NCBI GenBank assembly: GCA_020633825.1
Contig: JACKCV010000002.1
Location: 310,001-374,000 of the forward strand
Direction of reading: 5' to 3'
Length of the DNA stretch: 64,000 nt
DNA from: Fibrobacteria bacterium
GTDB taxonomy: Bacteria; Fibrobacterota; Fibrobacteria; UBA5070
Each line of letters opens with the position of its first letter. Position 1 is the stretch's first letter. Made by a program: the position numbers and the translations under genes. The notes under the pieces are model-generated. The model was given only the letters and a program-made list of their open reading frames with translations. It was not told the origin of the DNA and did not search any database. Positions 58,397-64,000 of the stretch are shown here, one piece after another.

Positions 58397-59295
58397 CGGA
58401 TTCCGTCGCGACGGAGCCGTGTCCGTCGGTGTGCGGCTTCCTGCTGATCGACAAGGCCCGAGGGGACAGTTCCCATCGGGCCCTTTCGCCGTTCAAGCGA
58501 CGCTTCAAGGAAAAACGCGCCGGACATGCGGGAACCCTCGATCCGCTGGCCACCGGACTCCTGTTCGCGGCCATCGGCAAGGCCACGCGCCTGCTTCCCC
58601 TGGCCGAGGGGGCCGACAAGGAGTATCTGGTCGCACTGCGGCTGGGTGTGCGCACCGACACCCTCGACATGGACGGGACGGTGCTTTCTACCGACGCCAT
58701 CCCCGACACCGCCGCTCTGGATTGGAACCTTCTGGTCGCGCCCTGGATCGGTGAAATCGACCAGGTTCCTCCGGCCTATTCCGCGATTTCCGTCGATGGA
58801 GTACGCTCCTACGAGCGGGCTCGCAAAGGCGAGGTCGTCGATCTCCCTTCCCGAAGGGTTCGAATCGATTCCGTGGAGCCCGTCATCGGGGATTCTCCAC
58901 TGAGCGATGGGTGGCAACCTGGCGACATCACCCTGCGCGTCCGTTGTTCCAAAGGCACCTACGTGCGCTCCCTGGTGCGCGATCTCGGAGAGGCGATCGG
59001 ATGCGGGGCCACCGTCAGCGCCTTGCGACGCACCGCCATCGGTCCCTGGAGGGTCCCCGACACCCGTCCGGTGGATGGACCCGAACCGGGTCTGGTGTCG
59101 GTGGGGGAGGCCTTTCCGAAACTTCCCCGGTTCGTCCTCGATCCCTCCGATGCGGCCGCAGCTTCGCACGGACATGCGGTGAGCTGCGGATTGGATCCCG
59201 TGGAAGACGCGCTCATGCTCCGGGAGGACGGAATCGTCCTGGCCTGGGGACGGGTGCGGGACGGACGGTTCCAGCCGAAGGCGATGCTCGTCTGA
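58393..59295 (+). CDS. truB: tRNA pseudouridine-55 synthase TruB
   Basis: 300 residues. GFLLIDKARGDSSHRAL and the catalytic motif GHAGTLDPLATGLL (D50), then YSAISVDGVRSYERARKGE and CSKGTYVRSLVRDLGEAIGC are TruB signatures. Makes pseudouridine 55 in the T loop of tRNAs. The C-terminal PUA-like part is short. Last gene of the rimP-nusA-infB-rbfA-truB operon, followed by a small hairpin. Confidence 0.97.
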   Translation: MTDSVATEPCPSVCGFLLIDKARGDSSHRALSPFKRRFKEKRAGHAGTLDPLATGLLFAAIGKATRLLPLAEGADKEYLVALRLGVRTDTLDMDGTVLSTDAIPDTAALDWNLLVAPWIGEIDQVPPAYSAISVDGVRSYERARKGEVVDLPSRRVRIDSVEPVIGDSPLSDGWQPGDITLRVRCSKGTYVRSLVRDLGEAIGCGATVSALRRTAIGPWRVPDTRPVDGPEPGLVSVGEAFPKLPRFVLDPSDAAAASHGHAVSCGLDPVEDALMLREDGIVLAWGRVRDGRFQPKAMLV

Positions 59296-59296
59296 G

Positions 59297-59313
59297 CCGG
59301 GCTCCTCGCCCGG
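59297..59313 (+). terminator. Weak hairpin after truB
   Basis: CCGGGC (59297-59302) pairs with GCCCGG (59308-59313), 5-base loop. Six pairs only and no T-run. Confidence 0.35.
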
Positions 59314-59418
59314 AAGGGAGGAGCTGCATAGGGCTTGGGAGCCCTCCACCGGGACGTCCCCGTGCCCGAGGATGGCTCGACGTGGGGAGCGTTTCTCCAA
59401 GCGGTGTCCGGGGTCCCT

Positions 59419-60036
59419 TCAGGACAGGATCTTCCACTCCTTCAGGGCGGTCCGCGCCCCCTCCACGCCTTCGCACCGACAGGCGTTCATGCCCGCTTGG
59501 AGGGAGCCTTCGACGTTCACCTGGTTGTCGTCGAGGAAGAGGATGCGCCCGGGGGGCATCTCCAACCGGTCGGCCACGGCCAGGAAGGCCTCCCGATCGG
59601 GCTTGCACAGCCCCAGGAGGTGGCTCGGGAAATTGCGCGGGAAGCATTCGGAAATGCGCTGGTGGCGTTCCATGATCGGCCAGTGGACGGCATTGGAATT
59701 GGAGAAACTGGCCACCTCGACGCCCGTTTCGGCCACGGATCGCACGAGATCGAAGGCACCTTCGAAGGGCCCGGCGAGCCAGGACGCGAAATCCTGCAGG
59801 AAGTCCTCGGGGCTGATGGGCAGGCCCAGTTCCACCACGGCCTGGCGAGCGAATTCCTCCGCTTCGATGGAGCCGGTCTCGAAGGAGCGCACCGATTCCG
59901 CGGCCAGCCAGGAAGACCAGAATTTGTCGGCAGGGATCCGGCCCCGCGTCCAGGCCTCCACGCGCGGGGCGGCGGCCACCCGCTCCAAGACGCCTCCGAG
60001 GTCGAACAGGACCAGCGAGATCGCCTGCGTCCTCAT
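59419..60036 (-). CDS. HAD superfamily (class IA) hydrolase
   Basis: 205 residues from ATG 60036, which overlaps the cysG stop (ATGA). Motif I is LVLFDLGGVLERV, with Gly where many phosphatases have a second Asp; motif II is VASFSNSNAVH, the conserved Lys is in LLGLCKPDREAF and motif IV is RILFLDDNQVNVEG. This is the YihX-like/HAD-IA pattern (DxGGV, DDxxxN). Substrate probably a small phosphorylated metabolite such as a sugar phosphate. Any link to siroheme synthesis is positional only. Confidence 0.88.
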   Translation of the reverse strand: MRTQAISLVLFDLGGVLERVAAAPRVEAWTRGRIPADKFWSSWLAAESVRSFETGSIEAEEFARQAVVELGLPISPEDFLQDFASWLAGPFEGAFDLVRSVAETGVEVASFSNSNAVHWPIMERHQRISECFPRNFPSHLLGLCKPDREAFLAVADRLEMPPGRILFLDDNQVNVEGSLQAGMNACRCEGVEGARTALKEWKILS

Positions 60037-61433
60037 CCGGCGAGTCCTCCACGCGGCGCGGTGTGCAGGCGTGCCGCCAGCTCGGGATGCGCCTGCGCCC
60101 ATCCGGCGACCTCGCCCACGACGACGATCAACGGGCTGGCCATCCGGCTCCTCTCGAGGTCGGTGTCGATCCCGTCGAGGGTCGAGAAGACGACCTTCTG
60201 GTCGGGATTGGTCCCCGAGTGGATGGCCGCGCAGGGAGTGGAGCCTTTCCATCCCGCTTCCATGAAACGGTTCCGAACTCCCTTCATGGAATGGAGAGGC
60301 ATCATGATCACCACCGTTTCGGCATCGGGGATGCGGGCCACGGTTCCATCCGCATGGAACCCTGAAACCACCGCGAAGCTGCGGGAAAGTCCCCGGTGGG
60401 TGATGGGGATTCCGGCGTAGGCGGGAACGGTGAGCGAGCTGGAGAGACCGGGAACGACCTCGACGTCGACTCCGGCCTCGCGGCAAGCTTCGATCTCCTC
60501 GCCGCCACGTCCGTACACGAAGGAGTCTCCGCCCTTGAGGCGGACCACCGTATGGCCCTTGCGGGCCAACTCCACCAGCAACGCGTTGATGTCCTCCTGG
60601 CGGTGGGACTTGCCGAACCCCGTCTTGCCCACCGGGTGGATTTCGCACGAGGTGGGAACGCTCTGCAGCAACTCCTTGGACACCAGGCGGTCGTGCACCA
60701 GGGCCGTTGCCCGGCCCAGGGCGCGTAGGCCCATGCGGGTGATGAGGTCGGGGTGTCCGGGCCCGGCTCCGACCAGGATCACTCGGCCAGGGGGCGTTGC
60801 CGTCTCGTTCCTGCCGGAGAGCAAGCTGCGGATCTCGGTTTCGCAGGCATCGGCTCCGCGAGAGCGGAACACTTCGAGAAGATGGTCGGGATCGAGGGAT
60901 TTCCAGAACGATTCCCGTTCGCCGGGTTCCATGGTGGTTCGTGTTTCCCCGCGGAGCCGCTCGAAGAGGTCCACCAACCCGGCAACTCCGTCGGAAAGCC
61001 ACTCCTGCATCCTCCTACGGGCCCAGGATGCCAGGCTGGGAGCGGCACCGGCGGTCCCGATGGCGATTTGCACGGAACCTTCGCGAGCCACGGCGGCGGC
61101 GTGGAAGTCGCACAGGGTCGGGACATCCACCACGTTGCACAGGATGCGCTGCTGCGAACAGTTCGCGTAGACCGCGCGATTCACTGCGGGGTCGTCGGTG
61201 GCGGCCACGACGAGTCGGGCGCGACCCTCGTCCCCGGGGCGCCAGGCTCTGGGGATGCGGGTGACGGACAGGTCGTCGAAGCCGGGGTCGAAGGTGGGCG
61301 AGATGACGCGAACCCGTGCGCCGCAGGCGAGCAGTTCGCGGGACTTGCGAAGACCGACGCGGCCACCTCCGACGACGAGAACGTCCTTGGAGGCGAGATC
61401 GAGGAAGAGAGGATAGAGGGGAGGCCGTTCCAT
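60033..61433 (-). CDS. cysG: Bifunctional siroheme synthase (CysG-like)
   Basis: 466 residues. N-terminal precorrin-2 dehydrogenase/ferrochelatase domain: YPLFLDLASKDVLVVGGGRV, VVAATDDPAVNRAVY and CNVVDVPTLCDFHAAAVA. C-terminal uroporphyrinogen-III C-methyltransferase domain: VILVGAGPGHPDLIT, VRLKGGDSFVYGRGGEE and VVPGLSSSLTVPAYAGIPIT. Together they convert uroporphyrinogen III to siroheme, the cofactor of sulfite and nitrite reductases, none of which are in the window. TACCTT (61441-61446 minus) starts 13 bases before ATG 61433. Confidence 0.97.
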   Translation of the reverse strand: MERPPLYPLFLDLASKDVLVVGGGRVGLRKSRELLACGARVRVISPTFDPGFDDLSVTRIPRAWRPGDEGRARLVVAATDDPAVNRAVYANCSQQRILCNVVDVPTLCDFHAAAVAREGSVQIAIGTAGAAPSLASWARRRMQEWLSDGVAGLVDLFERLRGETRTTMEPGERESFWKSLDPDHLLEVFRSRGADACETEIRSLLSGRNETATPPGRVILVGAGPGHPDLITRMGLRALGRATALVHDRLVSKELLQSVPTSCEIHPVGKTGFGKSHRQEDINALLVELARKGHTVVRLKGGDSFVYGRGGEEIEACREAGVDVEVVPGLSSSLTVPAYAGIPITHRGLSRSFAVVSGFHADGTVARIPDAETVVIMMPLHSMKGVRNRFMEAGWKGSTPCAAIHSGTNPDQKVVFSTLDGIDTDLERSRMASPLIVVVGEVAGWAQAHPELAARLHTAPRGGLAG

Positions 61434-61508
61434 GCCCTCAAAGGTAGGAGAGCCGAGGGATCGTCCTCGGTGGCGAATGCGATCTTCGAGGGTGTCGGCC
61501 CTGCGCGA

Positions 61509-62618
61509 TCAGGGAAGCAGCTGGTCGTGCACGAAGGGAGCGATCCCTTCCAGCGCCTGGGGAATGACCATGAAGTGGTTCACGTTGGGCCAGGGCTTGG
61601 CCAGCGGCGAGCGCCCGATGGCTTGCAGGGCCTGCTGCAGTCGATCCATCTCCTGCGGGGGGACGGTCACGTCGGCGAGTCCGTGATGGAGTTGGATGTC
61701 CGCGGGCAGACGACGAACCCAGGTCGAGGCCGACCTGCGGATCAATTCGCGACGGGCGGAATCCAGGGGGATCCGACCCTGCTGCAAAGGGAGCAGGACG
61801 GTTGCGGCCAGATGGTCCACTCCGGGGAGGTCGACGGGAACTCCGGAGAGGATGGAATCGGCCAATTGCCGGACCCAAGGTCCCTGGAAGGAGGTGGGCG
61901 CGGCGATGGTGGCCACGCTGGTGAACAAGGGATCCCGTTCGGCGGCCAGCAGCGCGACGCCTCCCCCTCGGGAGTAGCCGAGCAGGCAGACGCGGGAGGT
62001 GTCGAGCCTGGAATCGAGCTTCACGGCCGATCGGACCAGGGCGCGCAGGTCCTCGACGTCGCGGTCCCAAGGGCTTGCTCCTCCCTCGGAGACGGGGCGC
62101 GACAGGAACCCGATCCACTCGGAGCGGAAGGAGGGGGCGAGGATGGCGATGGAATCCCGGTAGGCGCGGGTTGCCTGCAGGACGGCTCGCCATTGCAGGG
62201 AGTCGAGGCCTTCGTCCCCCCCGTGCGCGAAGACCAGGATGGGGAATTTCCCCGGTCGGGAAGGAGTCCACACGGCACCGTGGTGACGGTATCCGTCCAC
62301 GACGTGCGAGAGGAGGGAGATTTCGATGGTGTCGGGGGACGCCCATTCCGCGGGCGCCTTCAGGAAGCTCAGGAAGATGGCCGGGATCTCCGCGGCGAAC
62401 CAGGAGGACTCGTCGCGCCGCTCTCCCGAGGCGGCCGGAATGCGTTGGGCCCAATCGGCGGCGATGGCCGTGGTCTCGGCCTCCGTCGCGGGAGCGAAGA
62501 GTGCTTCGAGGAGCCCTGCATTCGGGTCGGGGGGCTGGGACGGGGAGCTTCCATCGTCGTCGCAGCCGGCCAAGAGCAGTCCGCACGCCGTGAGTCCACC
62601 GAGGAGGGCTTTTCGCAT
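61509..62618 (-). CDS. Alpha/beta-hydrolase fold lipoprotein
   Basis: 369 residues from ATG 62618 (AAGGATCC upstream). Lipobox LLLAGC at residues ~13-18, then a Ser/Pro/Asp-rich tether. Hydrolase core: FPILVFAHGGDEG (oxyanion loop), VCLLGYSRGGGVALLAA (nucleophile Ser), a possible acid in LPADIQLHHGLADVTVP and the terminal His in VNHFMVIP. The triad is plausible. It resembles dienelactone-hydrolase/prolyl-oligopeptidase-like enzymes; the substrate is unknown. It would sit on a membrane surface. Confidence 0.8.
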   Translation of the reverse strand: MRKALLGGLTACGLLLAGCDDDGSSPSQPPDPNAGLLEALFAPATEAETTAIAADWAQRIPAASGERRDESSWFAAEIPAIFLSFLKAPAEWASPDTIEISLLSHVVDGYRHHGAVWTPSRPGKFPILVFAHGGDEGLDSLQWRAVLQATRAYRDSIAILAPSFRSEWIGFLSRPVSEGGASPWDRDVEDLRALVRSAVKLDSRLDTSRVCLLGYSRGGGVALLAAERDPLFTSVATIAAPTSFQGPWVRQLADSILSGVPVDLPGVDHLAATVLLPLQQGRIPLDSARRELIRRSASTWVRRLPADIQLHHGLADVTVPPQEMDRLQQALQAIGRSPLAKPWPNVNHFMVIPQALEGIAPFVHDQLLP

Positions 62619-62963
62619 GGGCGGGATCCTTGGGATAGGGAGGGAGGACAATTGGAATTTCCTGGATTCAGCCAAACCTACTCACGGACTTCCTTTCGGG
62701 GAAAGGGAAGGGGCCACGGGGCTTCGGGGGGCCTCGGGGGGCATGTCGACAGACGGACAGGTATGGTAGGGGTGGGTTGTCCAGGTGGGAACGATTCGGA
62801 GCCGGTCCGGATCCGAAAACGGCCCGCGATGGGAAACTATTCTTCCAGGTCGTCACCTCGTTCCCGCCGCGACGCTCCTGGGGACTCCGCGGGGCCGGGT
62901 CCCCCCTAAGGGGGCTTTCCCACCCGGGTCCGTCCCTCCTCCACCTCTTCTCGTAGGTCCGCG
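62619..62963. other. Intergenic region with divergent promoter-like elements
   Basis: 345 bases without a supported gene. On the plus strand TATTCT (62838-62843) may be a -10 for the gene at 62964 with a ~115-base leader. On both strands around 62762-62770 the palindrome-like GTATGGTAGG/CCTACCATAC resembles the sequence at 22745-22754, upstream of rpsU. No repeat, RNA gene or ORF that I can support. Confidence 0.4.
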
Positions 62964-64000
62964 ATGAAGCGCTTTCTCCTTCTGGTCTGTGTCGCTTCGA
63001 TCCTGGCGATTGTCGCAGGCATTGGACGAATCCTGGTCCCTTCTCGGGACTCCGCGCGGGATGCGTCGAGCACGGGCGTCGAATCCGTCTCGGAAGAGGA
63101 TCTGGAGATGCCGGAACCACCGTCCGTCCCCGAGGACGGCTCCGAAGAGGGGGAGGATGAAGACATTCCCAGCTCCCTGCGAAACCTCATCTCCTGGTCC
63201 CTGTGGAGAAGTGGGGCGCAGAACTGGCAACCTGCTTTCCTCGGCCGTCGCGGGGGGCATCCCCGGGTGCGGCAGGAAGATGGCCTGTGGGTGGTCGACT
63301 TCCGGGATCTTCCGATTTCCGCGATCGGAAGCGAGGATGGATCGTCCTTGGAGGAGGGGGTTCGTTTCCTCGTCTCCGGCAGCGCCTTGTGCGACCAGGG
63401 AGCGGGGCTGCGAGTCCCGGCCGACTTGCGCGATCGACTCGACGGGCTCGAATCCGCCACCTGCTCGGAGTCCCAGGCCAGGACCCACGTCCGGGAATGG
63501 TTCCGGACGCAATTGGGACAGGAACTCCAAGCTCGGAATTCGACGTTCCGCGACGGGAGAGCCGGGACGATACGGGTTTCCTGCCCGGAGAACGAGCAGA
63601 TCGAGAGGTTGGGATTGCTGTGGCTCGCCCAGCCCGACACCTTGATCTTCGAAGGTTGCGCGATCCCGGAGGGGGAGCAGGAAATCTTGCACGAACTGGG
63701 GAGTCGCGCGATGGTGTTCCAGGATATGGACATGGAATCCTTGCTGTTGTTCAAACTCGGAAAATCGAAGGTGCGCTCCTTGATGGTACGCGGAGGAAGT
63801 CTCCGATTCCTTCAGCTGCCTCCCCACTGCGGCAAACTTGGAGTGGAGTGCACCGAGGACGGGTATTCCTTTCCCGAGGAAGCGGATGTGGTGTTGGAGG
63901 ATCTTCCCATCTGCGACGACCAATCCATGACCAATCTTCGTGCATACGGATACGAGATCATCCAGCCGCGTTGCACCGGGTTTCCCTTCCAGCTCTTCGC
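62964..64000 (+). CDS. Membrane-anchored or secreted unknown protein, 3' end cut by window
   Basis: At least 345 residues; no stop before the window edge. N-terminal hydrophobic segment FLLLVCVASILAIVAGIGRI serves as signal anchor. Next is an acidic Glu/Asp/Ser linker (~38-70), then a region with Trp/Arg patches (ISWSLWRSGAQNWQPAFLGR). The remainder has a loosely repeating Leu pattern with Cys (DTLIFEGCAIPEGEQEILHE, LLLFKLGKSKVRSLMVRGG, LRFLQLPPHCGKLGV) that recalls leucine-rich repeats. No family recognised. AGGT lies shortly before ATG 62964. Confidence 0.6.
   Translation, partial: MKRFLLLVCVASILAIVAGIGRILVPSRDSARDASSTGVESVSEEDLEMPEPPSVPEDGSEEGEDEDIPSSLRNLISWSLWRSGAQNWQPAFLGRRGGHPRVRQEDGLWVVDFRDLPISAIGSEDGSSLEEGVRFLVSGSALCDQGAGLRVPADLRDRLDGLESATCSESQARTHVREWFRTQLGQELQARNSTFRDGRAGTIRVSCPENEQIERLGLLWLAQPDTLIFEGCAIPEGEQEILHELGSRAMVFQDMDMESLLLFKLGKSKVRSLMVRGGSLRFLQLPPHCGKLGVECTEDGYSFPEEADVVLEDLPICDDQSMTNLRAYGYEIIQPRCTGFPFQLF

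Overview
The window is about 64 kb of GC-rich chromosome from a free-living, motile or surface-responsive Gram-negative bacterium. A Fibrobacterota-type organism is the best guess. The main pointer is a TIGR02147-family regulator paired with a lipoprotein (39463-41293), an arrangement best known from Fibrobacter paralogues. A secreted carbohydrate-active-looking protein with a C-terminal sorting-like tail (9603-11552) and outer-membrane beta-barrel proteins also fit. The phylum call is inference. No insertion sequence, prophage, CRISPR array or clear island was seen. Coding density is very high and many neighbouring genes overlap by 1-17 bases (ATGA, TGATG, GTGA, TTGA junctions).

Layout. 1-1069: 5' part of lepA (minus). 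1202-5687: stand-alone receiver plus a large membrane hybrid kinase with HPt. 5800-9470 (minus): overlapping operon receiver - YaiO-like outer-membrane protein - HEAT protein - family 2 glycosyltransferase, probably for a regulated exopolysaccharide. 9603-11552: secreted putative glycosidase. 11672-15383 (minus): AI-2E-family permease, cyclic-nucleotide-binding protein, thioredoxin-like lipoprotein, TPR/metallopeptidase-like protein. 15404-22664 (minus): chemosensory operon cheY-STAS-cheA-cheW-mcp-cheR-cheB behind a sigma-70-like promoter. 22881-23532: rpsU-yqeY. 23573-24481 (minus): receiver plus ATPase protein. 24616-28391: RluA-type pseudouridine synthase and a membrane Ser/Thr kinase. 28503-31589: three overlapping unknown genes, including a 557-residue coiled-coil protein.

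31732-33967 (minus): greA-holA-kaiC-like operon. 34071-36191: HAD phosphatase fused to a degenerate ABC1/UbiB-like kinase module. 36240-38421 (minus): membrane protein with an ATPase-like tail plus a YfbR-like HD phosphohydrolase. 38602-38674: tRNA-Lys(CTT) with a clear promoter and terminator. 38817-41293 (minus): small STAS-like protein, lipoprotein and TIGR02147 regulator. 41484-49046: cyclophilin, NarL-type regulator, PIN-PhoH ATPase, sigma-54 activator, polyphosphate kinase, 5'-nucleotidase-like protein. 49220-52839: MATE exporter, CheX-like protein, small beta-barrel protein, and two hemerythrin-like proteins. 52939-59295: the classic rimP-nusA-infB-rbfA-truB operon. 59419-61433 (minus): HAD phosphatase and bifunctional siroheme synthase. 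61509-62618 (minus): alpha/beta-hydrolase lipoprotein. 62964-end: anchored unknown protein cut by the window edge.

Cross-cutting signals. Many genes have a TAnnnT hexamer starting only 12-18 bases before the start codon, which suggests widespread leaderless or ultra-short-leader transcripts. The most unusual proteins are the HAD/ABC1-like fusion, the two hemerythrin-like proteins sharing the same ligand loss, the three-gene coiled-coil cassette, and the receiver-YaiO-HEAT-GT2 operon.
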